This document shows, piece by piece, positions 32,199 to 43,578 of a stretch of 64,000 bases of DNA. The stretch is from Saccharum officinarum (taxonomy: Eukaryota; Streptophyta; Magnoliopsida; Poales; Poaceae). Where the stretch lies: positions 116,852,680-116,916,679 of the forward strand of contig CM036160.1 of the NCBI GenBank assembly GCA_020631735.1. Reading direction: 5' to 3'. The stretch's first letter is position 1; the number at the start of each line of letters is the position of its first letter. Under the pieces are notes generated by a model. It saw nothing but the letters and a program-made list of their open reading frames with translations. It did no database searches and had not been told where the DNA came from. The translations under genes and the position numbers were made by a program.

Positions 32199-34815
32199 AT
32201 GGAGAGATGGAGCCTGGGTCCCAGCGTGGTGGCTTTCGTACTCTTGATGTCTGCTGCTTCTCATGGAAGAGGTAATTCCGTGTGATTCTCTGATGCTTGC
32301 TGGGTTGTTGTTGTATGTAAATTGGCATCAAAGTGATTCCGACAGCAAGCTAGCTTTAATAGTACGTAACAAACAAGATAATTATCATGTTTTCATCGAT
32401 TGTGTTATGAGTGGAATAAGCATGCCATTGTATTTGCAAACATCTCAAATGGTGTAGTTTTGCATAGAGCCACAGACAAAAGGGACATCTAACAACTATC
32501 TGATGGAATTGCCAGGTAGTGGTTGTCCGTTAGGCGGCCATCAGCCATGCCAGTAGCTGGTCTAATTTAACGTGTTAATTGACTGTTATAATTGGGGCAT
32601 ATAGTACAAACATGAAACATCTAGCAAAAGCTCTACCACTGTGGAGACGGGAGGGACAGGTGATTAGGTGTGTATCAATGGCTGCCATCTGTTAGTTCCT
32701 GCTACAGGACCTTGTTGTTCATATAGTGGAGTCCTGATTGCTGCAAAGGAAGCCATTCTTGGTGGCCCTACAAAACAAAAGAAGTTAGGAAATTGCTAAA
32801 GTAGATGGTTGATGAACTGTTACTGCATAGAATCGTTACAGATTGTTTTTTAAGTTGACATTGCACTCAGGAATCTAGTAGCTGGCTGCATTCTTATATC
32901 CAGTCTTCCATTTTTTTTTATTTCCTTTATCACAGAGTTGCCTGTCAAGAATAGTGACCACAGTTTTATCTACAATCATACTCTGGCAAAGACTCTTGTG
33001 GAATATGCATCAGCGGTAGGTTACAACTTTCCCTAATTTTTTTGACAGGCTGTTTTCTACTGAATATCCACAGTTTTCAAGCATTTCCACTTTTGTGTCA
33101 AAGTAAGCTTAATCTCATGATTCGCTGTTGTCTCTAGGTGTATATGACAGATTTAACTGCTCTGTTTACGTGGACATGCTCAAGGTGCAATGACTTGACT
33201 CAAGTAAGAGACTGTCAAGTTTGTTCTCTTCTGCTTACCGAACTACTTTAAAACAGAAAGTTGTTCTTTAAAATGGCTATGGGCCAGGATAAGCTGGCTT
33301 CTATTTTTTATATGGTTTCATATTGCTGAAATAGGGCTTCGAGATGAGATCTCTAATTGTTGATGTGGAGAACTGCTTGCAGGTACTTATCCCTCCACAT
33401 TTTGAATTAAGTTCTCATAAATTTTCAGTGAAATTGTATGGTTCTTTGCTGTCAAACCCATCAGGCTTTTCAAGATATACCCTTCCCTTTATCTACTTTT
33501 CTTTGGATGAATAATGTAACAGGCATTTGTTGGTGTAGCTCATAATCTGAATTCGATAATCGTTGCAATCAGGGGAACTCAAGAGAATAGGTACTGAGCT
33601 ATTTGCTATTGGTTCCACTGTAGTGTTCTCTGTTTAAACAAAGTTTGCTTTGCATTTACTGTTTTCGGTTCAGATGTGATTTATGCTTAGATTTGGTTAA
33701 CCAGTGTACAGAATTGGGTAAAAGACTTGATATGGAAGCAGCTTGATCTAAGTTATCCAAACATGCCAAATGCAAAGGTTAATGCCAATGAAGTTTCTAT
33801 CATATTTTCTTTAGAAAAGAAAAAGAAACTGAAAGTGTTGTTCATTTGTTTTGTATTCCTCTGGTTAAAGGTGCACAGTGGATTTTTCTCCTCATATAAC
33901 AATACAATTTTGCGTCTAGCTATCACAAGTGCTGTGAACAAGGCAAGAAAATCATATGGAGACATCAATGTCATAGTGACAGGCCATTCGATGGGAGGAG
34001 CTATGGCTTCTTTTTGCGCACTCGATCTTGCTGTAAGTATCCCAAGGCCCAAGGGGCTTCAGAGATACTGTGCTCTTTTAGATACTTTTGAATTTGTAAT
34101 CCTGGAACCAAGTTTAAACAGAACATCTCTCCATAGATGAAGCTTGGAAGTGACAGTGTGCAACTCATGACTTTCGGGCAGCCTCGTGTTGGCAATGCTG
34201 CATTCGCCTCATGCTTTGCCAAATATGTACCCAACACAATTCGAGTGACACACGGACATGATATCGTGCCACATTTGCCACCTTATTTCTCCTTTCTTCC
34301 CGGCTGACATACCACCACTTCCCAAGAGAGGTATACTATGCCTTACACTGTTGCACATGAACATTACAAAGCTACTCTTTTTGCATTTTTGCATCCTGTA
34401 CATGTATGAATGGCATGTTTGTGAAATTTCAGGTATGGGTCCAGGACTCTGATGGCAACATAACTGAACGGATTTGTGACGACAGCGGTGAAGACCCAGA
34501 TTGTTGCAGGTTTGTCTGTTGATAGCATCATGGGAAGTGGGAGATCTTGGTTGGTTTCTCGTCGGCTTTTGTTCTAACATTCGCTTCCATGATACTAGGT
34601 GCCTCTCCATGTTCAGCTTGAGGATTCAGGATCATTTCACTTACCTAGGAGTCGATATGGAAGCGGACGATTGGAGCACCTGTAGAATCATCACAGCACA
34701 AAGCGTTAGGCAATTCCGACAGGAGCTAGCCAGCAACATCATCATGACAAAGCACGATATGGACGTCTCCATTGTTGAACCTAGTGTACAAACAGATCGG
34801 AGCAGTTCTAGTTAG
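32199..34815 (+). CDS. Class 3 lipase, secreted type, with one frameshift
   Basis: Ten exons: 32199-32271, 32936-33015, 33138-33203, 33335-33382, 33523-33590, 33705-33777, 33871-34032, 34137-34330, 34433-34509, 34599-34815. All borders are GT-AG and in phase except within exon 8. The start MERWSLGPSVVAFVLLMSAA is a signal peptide. The lipase_3 fold follows (IIVAIRGTQ, NWVKDLIW, YPNMPNAKVHSGF). The nucleophile is Ser176 in TGHSMGG and the acid is Asp232 in GHDIVP. Exon 8 is one base short near 34300 (CTTCCCGG), giving a TGA at 34305-34307 and a 246-residue product; the catalytic histidine region and exons 9-10 (VWVQDSDG, DPDCC) lie beyond it. Without that shift the protein would be about 352 residues, normal for this family of acyl hydrolases. 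Either a recent null allele or an assembly error. Confidence 0.9.
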
Positions 34816-36395
34816 CCGGAGCATTCCTTTTGTCCAAAAAGATTCAGAGAAGAAGCAGCCTCTTCTTAATGTAATGGAAATTGTTCAGCGAAGAAGGCGA
34901 GCCTTGTTTTCTCTATTATAGTCCAGCCAGATTGGGATGTTTTTATAGATAAAGGAAATAAATCCAGCTTCATCTCTTGTAACAAAGAGAATCAGACCAT
35001 GATGTAAACATGTGGACTGTAGGTATGTACATAAGAAAGGAAGGAAGATCATAGGCACGGTTTATGTTGGATGATGATAGGAATTGCTTCTGTAAATATA
35101 TATACACGATGTATGTAAACTTGCAATGCAATAACGTAGAATGAGCACATTCTACGCTTGGTATCTATTTTATATATTTGCAGCAACATAAGCACCAAGC
35201 TAACGGAAAGATATCAATCAACCGAATGAGGTGTATTTGTATATATTGTTCGCTGATTTTTTGTGAGATAAAAACACTATTCCTTTACTGAGAAAGTACG
35301 GCTCAAGCGAACAGGGCTTATACAGGACGGATCTGATCATCACTTCTTCACAAGAAGGCGTGGCAGTGGTACGACGAGGCCAACGCGCGCTGCGATGCGC
35401 ATGAGGTGACCATAGTTGATTTGATGCGATCGTTGCGTTGCCTTTGTGGGGCAACCCATCCTATCTTATAGCGTCGTTGTGCAGTCGAGATAAAAAGACT
35501 GCCCCTGGTACTACCAATTAGGCACTTAACAGCTCTATTAGTGATTCATTGTATTTACCTAGATAGGTAGCTTGATTGGTTTCGAACTGCTCACAGCCTG
35601 TGCTGTAAGATGGCAGATATTTCTGCTTGATGTATGAGCAGCCAGTTTAGATAGAAGAAATTCTCCGGGGTCTTTTCCCCCCTTTTCCTCCAGTTAAGTT
35701 AAAACCAAATAGAAGCGGCATCCTACAATAGTATATGATGAGTCAATGGTATAGTACCAAGCAAACAAAAATCGAACAACCTTTTTTTTTCTGTACAGAC
35801 TAAAGACTACGCCTGACATAGTGACATGTCTGCAAATTACCCAATTACATCACACCGACGAAAGGGAAAAAAAATAAATCTATGGACAGCTCTACTTACA
35901 AACAACCCATTTACATGTACAGGCACACAGTCCGGGATGCAACTCTGTCAGCACATTGTCACACAAATCGTGCTTCCTACAAGAACAAAACAAGAAAACT
36001 CGTCCATATTCCTGAATGACGCATACTGACATTCCGAATGTAGCAGATTCTCATCAAAATGCACACTCTAAGAGTCTAAGGTCTGAATCTCAGCGACAGA
36101 ATAGTTCTTCCTTTCATCAGCCTGCATCTTCGTGTAAAACCTCGAAGATTTGTAAAACCGTTCCATGGAGGCAACTAAAACCCAACCGTGGAGCATGAGG
36201 CTATCCGGGTCTGCAAAACCAAGCCTGTTGCAGTAGTATATTACTCAACTCTCGACAATTGTCCCTTTCCAAAAAGACTCACGCCAAGCAATGGAGTTTC
36301 CTGGCAAAATTGATAGCAAACATGGAAATAATGGTCTAATCCATCCATAGAATGTGCTATCAAAGCTGCCCACAGTATTTGCCCGGCTCTGCATT
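34816..36395. other. Region between the lipase and kinase 3' ends
   Basis: The two genes converge here. About 34816-35120 should be lipase 3' UTR and about 35800-36395 kinase 3' UTR (inference). A MITE fragment of the CTGTTCG type lies at 35220-35320. Nothing else is recognised. Confidence 0.5.
35220..35320 (-). mobile_element. MITE fragment (CTGTTCG type)
   Basis: Ends CTCAAGCGAACAGGGCTTAT and contains TTTTTTGTGAGATAAAAACAC, matching the family at 1408 and 15485. Confidence 0.45.
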
Positions 36396-39300
36396 CTAGT
36401 TCTCACGGGCACCAACCTTAACAGTGGACTTCTGAATGTTATCACCTTCACTGCAAGCTTTGCCGTTAGGAACGGCCAGAAGTTGCGGGACATCCAGGCC
36501 ATCATTCCTTCCAGAGCTACTGCTGCTGCCAGAACCTTCAGTACCATCCTTCTCGAATTTCCCTCCTCTGACAGTCTCCTTCCTCAAGTCTGGGAAGTTC
36601 AACATAAGCGACTCAGCAGCATGTTGAGCATCAGGAACACTGGTGGTTCTTCTGTGTGTTTTTGCCCTTGGGGTAGATGGGCAGGTCCTAGAATCCTTTG
36701 TGGAAGGCACATTTGGATCATAAGGATGCGCAGCTAGATAAGATAGTGCAGTGACAACATCTCCTATCAGTGGCCGAGATGCTGCTTGCTCCTGCAAACA
36801 CATAGCTGCAACAGCTAAAGCCTGGTACAAACCCCTTTTGGGGTACCGACCTTGCAGTGATGGATCAGCAAGTTGGCAGAACTTCCTTCGGTCTCTGAAA
36901 AGTGGACGAGCCTGCAAATTTTGTAGAGATCAGACACTTGGGACATGTGAAGAAATAACAGATCATTCCCCTCCCTAAACCAAATGAATGTTGAATGGAA
37001 TAACTTGGTGCAGTTAAACCTACCCATGCAACAAGATTTTGCTCCCCTGAAGGCTGGGTGTGATCGATTGCTTTGCGGCCTGTAATAAGTTCAAGGAACA
37101 CAACACCAAAGCTGTAAACATCAGACTTTACCGTCAACTGTCCTGTCATGGCATATTCAGGAGCGCAATATCCATATGTTCCCATAACTCGTGTTGATAC
37201 ATGAGTTTTGTCACCAACTGGACCAAGTTTTGCGAGCCCAAAATCAGACAGCTTAGGGTAGTAGTCTTCACCCAGAAGAATATTTGATGATTTGAAATCT
37301 CTGTATATGACAGGTGGATTTGCCTTATCATGCAGATACTCCAGACCCTTCGCTGCACCGGCAGCAATCTTCATCCTTGTATTCCAGTCAAGAGGTTCCT
37401 TATCTGGTGGGCCTACCAAGAAATTGATGTCATGAGTTACAAAAGAAGAAATATGGATGGCACTGTCTAGATATTACTATGGATGACGTTAGCGGTAAGG
37501 ATGGCATCAGCAGTAACAAAACAGTGATGGTAGAGAATACCATAGCTAGGATCTTTCACGTTTGAATTTAGCAACTTACAAATCATTTTAAAAAAAAAGT
37601 AAAATGAAGTCAAGAGAAATATTAGCATTTTGGATCCTAGGGAAATCTTCAATGCATGATCTATTTAGTAATTGCTATAATATAGTGCAACTTACCAAAC
37701 AGATGATTTTCTAGTGATCCCAACAACATATATTCGTAAACTAGGAGGCGCTGGTCACCATCTGCGCAATAGCCAATTAATCTGACCAGATTAGGATGGT
37801 GCAAGAGACTTAGCATGAGAACCTCCACAAGAAATTCACGATTTCCTTGAAAACCGTTTCTATCAAGTTGCTTCACAGCAATGACCTGGGCAAGATTGAA
37901 GATGAAAAATGAAGGTGTCAGGCAGACAACCGATTAGAACAGTCAGGGGACTTCTCCCTTTTCTTCTTGAAAAAATAATGAGAGTTATATCCAAATTTGC
38001 AGTGTACAGAAGTTAAAACACAATTAGCAAATGCTAGCAAACCTGTCCATTTTCCATGCGTCCTTTATACACACGACCAAAGCCACCTTCTCCAATAGGC
38101 AATCTTTCCTGAAATTCTTGGTAGCGATAGCCAACTCCCGAAAAGTGAAAATCTGTGCCGGGCCATGTGCAGTGTTTCCTCCTCTGCGAACAGGTACAGA
38201 ATCTTCCTTCCTGGAGCCCGAAGCACGTGAATTTGATCGAACTGATTCATTGGAAAGATAAAAGTTAGTGTATGAATCCTCAATAATGATGCTTATGCTT
38301 TCATCGATACAGATAAATCATACAGCTCAGACATACAGAAAAATAGGGACAAATAAATGGATCAGGATGCTACTTGCGAGATTCCTAGACCTATCACAAC
38401 ATTCAACAATCTGTTATTGGTTACTCCACTGTTGCATCCACGCATTCTGTGTGGTATTAACACTGTATAGTGAAGTTGGTGGAGAAGGCATGGTACTACT
38501 ACAGGGTTGCACCCACACATTCAGTGTGGTATTAATAACACTCCTAACATATTCCAATTATCCTACCTAGCTTTAAATTGCTAAATACTTCAACCAGACA
38601 AGAAATTGTTGTAAATAAAGATATGTATGGTTAGAGATAATTGGAGATGGAAACAAACTCTAGAATTCTTTCCAACAGAAATGTCAGGCAGCTCACATCA
38701 ACATAAGTCTGTTGCCTTATGCCTTGATTTGTAATATGAATAGCCATGTGTATGATAAAATTGAAAGCTAATAATATAATCACTTCTAGGAATTTGACTA
38801 GCATCTTCATTACTTCTGCATTTCAATGCGACTGAGAAAAATTAACCCAGTGGACCATCATGTGCTCTTGGCATTAAAAACTTCCATCAATTTTTCTGAC
38901 AGTTATTTAATGTAAGAGCAACTCCAAGAGACTCTCTATATCCTTCCTAAATGTTAGGAATAGAGATTTTTCGTGAAAAATTACCCTCCAACAGGTTGTC
39001 TAAATGGTTATGCAAATATAGCCATCTTCTGTTCGGATTTTTCGCTAGCCAAAAAAAGAAGACGAGAATGGCTCTCTAGAGTGCGCACGAGATATAGAAA
39101 AGCTGTTGGAGAGTGAAAAGATATAGAAAGCGATTTTTATGGAAATGACTCTCCAAATGATGATTTGGAGAAATGATGATTTGGAGAGTGAGATTTAGAA
39201 AGGCTGAGATGCTCTAAGAGATATCTCGGTTTGCAGATGGGTAACGAAATGCAGCAGCCACAACACAAACAAATGAACAATAGCTCGCCTTGAAATCAAG

Positions 39301-40217
39301 GATGACTTGCAGGTCCAACAACTAAGAACTAAAACTTTGATACGTGTGTGGAACTAGTCACTCGCTCCACCAGCCACACAAAGAGTGAACCCGACTTGAA
39401 GCAAGCTCAAAGCAAGAAAATTGATACAGCCATATTCAGCCAGACAACACGTGTAGAGAACACATGGAACCATTGGTGTTTGGTTCGCTCGAGACAGAAC
39501 TCCATAAACGAAACTATTGTAACTGCAGGCTTCACCACGGAAATTTCCTTCCTTCCACTCCACCTCTTGAGAAAAAGTCAAAAGCCAAATTTATAAGAAG
39601 TGGTGCTTCTATGTCCCTTTCACCACTATCTGAGCAAAACAATGTGAGTACATAGTAATATTCGCATATGTAAAGCCGTGAATTACTTGTAACGATCAAT
39701 TAACAATCAGAGTAATATTCTGCTAGCAAAATCTGTCCATATTCTTTTTAAAAAAAACAATACACAACTAATGCAGTGAATCCTCGCTGCTAAGATCGAT
39801 AAATCAAAACCGCGAGAAGCAACTATTTGACACTCAATTCCATGTTTACTTCGTTGAATCAGAAGCTCCAGCTGCGTATTACTAGTAAGCAGCTACACCT
39901 CTGCTGCAAACAAAAGGCAAAAATCTTATCCCACCCATAAAAAAATTCCAGCCTTTGTCGCACACAACTACATGCCTAGAGCAGCGAATCAGTCACTGCA
40001 AGTAGCAAACATCAGTAACTGACCGAACAGAGCAAGAAGCAGGATCGCAAACAAAACTATCACAGCCCTGCAGTTTCCGCCAAAATCGGGCAAGCGCGCA
40101 GCACAAGGCACGGGTTTTACCTGGTGCCGCCTTGGCCGCAGAGCGAGGGGTCGGCGAGAGCGCCGCCAAGCTCTTGGCCTCCTTCCCCGACGAACCGGAG
40201 CACGGTAAGCAGCTCAT
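36396..40217 (-). CDS. RLCK-VII (PBS1-like) protein kinase, one frameshift
   Basis: Five exons: 40217-40121, 38241-38043, 37885-37696, 37412-37024, 36911-36396, all GT-AG. These cytoplasmic kinases relay signals from immune and growth receptors at the plasma membrane. The N-terminus [17 protein letters not shown] has Cys3 and Cys6 for palmitoylation but no Gly2. The kinase shows [45 protein letters not shown], the DFG (LSDFGLAK) and [12 protein letters not shown] serine-rich tail of about 120 residues follows (from [13 protein letters not shown]). Exon 2 lacks one base near 38092, in the codons just before the glycine loop, so its two halves lie in different frames. All other phases agree, for a protein of about 463 residues. 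Intron 1 is 1.9 kb and holds a MITE. Confidence 0.9.
38916..39214. mobile_element. PIF/Harbinger-like MITE in kinase intron 1, TAA duplication
   Basis: GAGCAACTCCAAGAGACTCT faces the complement of GGCTGAGATGCTC, with TAA on both sides (38913-38915, 39215-39217). An internal 18-bp repeat (AATGATGATTTGGAGA) is tandem. Confidence 0.8.
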
Positions 40218-40980
40218 CTCCCCGTTCCTGAACACAGACACACAGTTCCTGCGAATGCCAGCCAATCCGCAAGAAATCCAGCTCAAGACTCGTCCTTTCG
40301 ACCTTTCCCCTCCCGGCCGATCTCTCCCGTGAAACCAGCTGAATTTGGGGAGATTTCCTGCCGCCCCGCCGGAGAGAGAGAAAGGGGGAGGGGAAGTCAA
40401 GACTGGGGAAGCGTAATAAACAAAAGCGGGACTTTGGGCTGGTAGCGGAGTCCAAACTATTGGTTGGCAAATTTGGTGTTTTATAGTGCGGTTGAAATGC
40501 TCCTTGGGGAAGGATACCCCTAGTTGAGTTCAGGTGGTTGCGTTGTCAATCAAGGGGTTGGGCTCGAGAAAACAACTCTAAAGATATATCTGCCTTTTTC
40601 TTTCCTGATAACAGAACCTCACTTTTCTTTCTTGAATCCTGATATCTCCAATCTAAAAAGATTGAGAAGATGATTTTACAGGAGAAATTTGGTCATTTTA
40701 TTCTAAAAAGGAGATGGCATTAGTAACCATATGCATGATGCTCTGAATAATATAAAGTTCATCGTCATAGGATTGGGTTGTGTTCTCTACCTTTCCTTTT
40801 TTTTACAAAATGTCAACCTAAATTAAAGTAAACGAGGGTGATATGAACAAGATTATGCTCAAAGCCTCAAACACTATTTTCCTCTGGATCATTTATGTGA
40901 TACGGCTGCAGAGTTGATTTTCGATCAGTTTGGGTGCCGGACAGAAATGTCGATGTCACATTGTCACTCTGTCTTTTCTG
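40218..40980. other. Kinase promoter and upstream DNA
   Basis: About 250 bp of GC-rich leader is followed by AT-rich DNA. I see no convincing TATA box or conserved element. Confidence 0.4.
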
Positions 40981-40990
40981 TTTGTAACTA

Positions 40991-41216
40991 GTCCCCCATC
41001 CAAATGATAAGACATTTGACTTTTTTACACTAAATTTGACCCTCGTCTTATTCAAAAAATTTGTGCAAAATATCAATTTTTTTATCGTGGCTTGGTATAT
41101 TAATAAAAGTTCAAGAATGACTTAAATTTGACTATATTTGTATAATTTTTTTAATAAGATGAGTGATCAAATTTGAGATAAAAAAGTCAAACGTCTTATA
41201 ATTTGGACGGAGGGAG
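40991..41216. mobile_element. Stowaway MITE with TA duplication
   Basis: GTCCCCCATCCAAATGATAA faces the complement of TAATTTGGACGGAGGGAG, and TA flanks both sides (40989-40990, 41217-41218). The CTCCCTCCGTCC terminus is the signature of Stowaway (Tc1/mariner) elements. Confidence 0.88.
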
Positions 41217-41294
41217 TATAATAGAGATGTATTTATGATCTAGGACACATGCAAAAGGTCAAACTGACGTGCCCGTATACGGTTGTTTGATTAA

Positions 41295-41534
41295 GGCCAC
41301 GTTTAGGTTGCAAATATTTTGAATCTGATGAATAGTACCACTTTCGTTTTATTTGGTAAATATTGTCCAATCGTGGATTAACTAGGCTTAAAGATTTATC
41401 TCGTGATTTCCAACTAAACTATGTAATTAGTTATTTTTTTACCTACATTTACTACTTCATGCATAAGTCTAAAAATTGATGTGATGGAGAGAGAGTGAAA
41501 AATTCTAACTTTTGGAGTGCATCTAAACAAGGCC
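41295..41534. mobile_element. Tourist MITE with TAA duplication
   Basis: GGCCACGTTTAGGTTGC faces GCATCTAAACAAGGCC, with TAA on both sides (41292-41294, 41535-41537). Confidence 0.88.
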
Positions 41535-41564
41535 TAAGTTTGATATAGTGTTCTATATAGAGAG

Positions 41565-42262
41565 AGGGGGAGAGTATACTCTATAGCTAGCTATAAAATA
41601 AGTTATTTTGTAGCCACCTCTATTACGATAATTTTATATACTAATTTATGATAATGTCAGTATATATTTACGATAGTTGAATTACTATAACACATGGGGA
41701 TATTTACCATAATGTTATAGTAAATCACATAGTAAGGAGTTACTATAATCTCGTAAATTAGCATAGCAATTATCGTAACTCAAAGTGGCTACAGAATAAG
41801 TTATTTTATAGCTAGCTGTAGGGTAATAGTTCCATATATATTACTATGTGATTTACTATAACATTATAGTAAATATCCCCATGTGTTATAGTAATTCAAC
41901 TATCGTAAATATATACTGACATTATCGTAAATTAGTATTAAAAATTATTGTAAATAGAGGTGGCTACAAAATAACTTATTTTATAGCTAGCTATAGAGTA
42001 TAATATATATATATATAGAACTACTACCTGTAGAGCCACTTTGAGTTACGATAATTACTATGTTAATTTACGAGATTATAGTATCCTTACTAAGTGGTTT
42101 ACTACAATGTTACGGTAAATATCCCACGTGTTATAGTACCACACTATCGTAAATATGTATTGACATTATCGTAAATTATCGTAGTATATAAAATTATCGT
42201 AAATGGAGGTGGCTACAAAATAGCTTATTTTATAGCTAGCTATAGAGTATACTCTCCCTATA
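41565..42262. repeat. Cluster of three related MITEs in inverted arrangement
   Basis: Unit A (about 41565-41825) is a complete element with ends CTATAGCTAGCTATAAAATA ... GCTAGCTGTAGGG. Unit B (about 41840-42003) is the reverse complement of the first 165 bp of A and abuts it. Unit C (about 42028-42262) is a full-length reverse complement of A, more diverged. A and B together form a perfect-looking long foldback (ACTATAACACATGGGGATAT against ATATCCCCATGTGTTATAGT). Confidence 0.85.
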
Positions 42263-42476
42263 TATATATACTCAGAAAGCTAAAATAACTTAGATCCTTA
42301 GAAAACCTAAAATAACTTAGTCCTCTTTCCCACCGCACTTCATTTTCCATGCAGGTGTGCCTTCCTCCTCACCCTCAAAAAGCTCTGCCTCACTTCCTCT
42401 CTACTTCTGGCCATCGCCCTCTCTTCTGCAGTTCTGCCCGACCTCTCCCACGTCGTCACCTCTCCCTCCATATATG

Positions 42477-43479
42477 TGTGGCGAACCGTTTGAATCGGCA
42501 CATTATCGATAATACTCGTCTTCCATTGACACTAAGTATTCCGATAATGAACCAAGTCAAAACACCTCCGTCGAGCACACCCGAAGGAGAACTCGAATAA
42601 TCCACGTTTTCATCCAGGATACAATAATGAATACAAGCTTACAATACTTAGTCCATTTCATACAATAGCAGTCTTGGAAATTTATTCATTACAATACCAG
42701 AGTTCAGAGTGCAGTAATTAAACAGCGGAAACTAATTAAACATCTAGCGGAAAGCGATACAAGGATCCGTCTGTGCCCACCAGAAGAATCCTCCACACAG
42801 CAGCCAACTTCTTAAATTGCACCTGCAATAGGGGTAAAATAAACCCTAAGTACAAAATGTACTTGCAAGACTTACCCGACTAGTGGGAATATATATTTCC
42901 CGACTCTCAAGGATATGAAAGGCTTTTTGGTTTGTTGTTTCATTTTGCCTGCAAAGCTTACTAAAGTTATCCTTACTGGTAAATATTTAGCAGTCATTTT
43001 TTTCATTAGCTAAACATTCTAGGTAAGCACCTGTTCTACTTTCAAGCAAGTGATAAGCAATCAGACTCATTTCTCTTTCTTTCCTTTCTTCCACCAACTT
43101 TATTATTCCAGTTGTTACTACGATGCCATACCATAGTCAAGCCGTACGTCTAAGCGACGGCGATTCGCGAATCAATGTGCCCAGCTGGGTACCCCGAAAA
43201 CACACGCCTCATCTGTACCCGGGCACAGATGAGACCAACTCGCTCCACTCCTGTCACAGGTTCTAGGTCCCCGTCAAACTTGGACTCCAAGCCCCACCCT
43301 TGAGGCCGGCCTCAAAGTGGTGCTTAGACCTCCACCTATCCCCGCCTCCAATCAGTCGGTCCGGACAGAGCCGGAGCCCATGACAAGAGAGTAACAAGTC
43401 TTCCTCACCCCATCCGTAAGTATGTGCACGGGATAATAAGATCTGTGACAAACTATTGTCCATAACAACGAACAGTTTN
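42477..43479 (-). mobile_element. LTR 3' portion, cut by the gap
   Basis: Read on the minus strand it ends GATTCAAACGGTTCGCCACA. It contains TATTGCAGGTGCAATTTAAG and CTCTGGTATTGTAATGAATA, words that resemble the 3' part of the solo LTR at 56398-60527 (CCGTTGCAGGTGCGATTCAT; TGGTTTGTAATAATGC). The remainder lies in or beyond the N run. Confidence 0.5.
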
Positions 43480-43578
43480 NNNNNNNNNNNNNNNNNNNNN
43501 NNNNNNNNNNNNNNNNNNNNNNNNNNNNNNNNNNNNNNNNNNNNNNNNNNNNNNNNNNNNNNNNNNNNNNNNNNNNNN
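43480..43578. other. Assembly gap (99 Ns)
   Basis: The sequence changes from an inverted LTR fragment to the inside of a gypsy gag region across it. The 5' LTR, primer binding site and gag start of the next element are therefore missing. The true gap size is unknown. Confidence 0.99.

Noticed and set aside
41565..42262. CRISPR-like repeats
   Set aside because: The repeats are inverted MITE copies with no uniform spacers, and the genome is a plant.
43480..43578. Run of X residues in ORFs across the gap
   Set aside because: Artefact of translating Ns.
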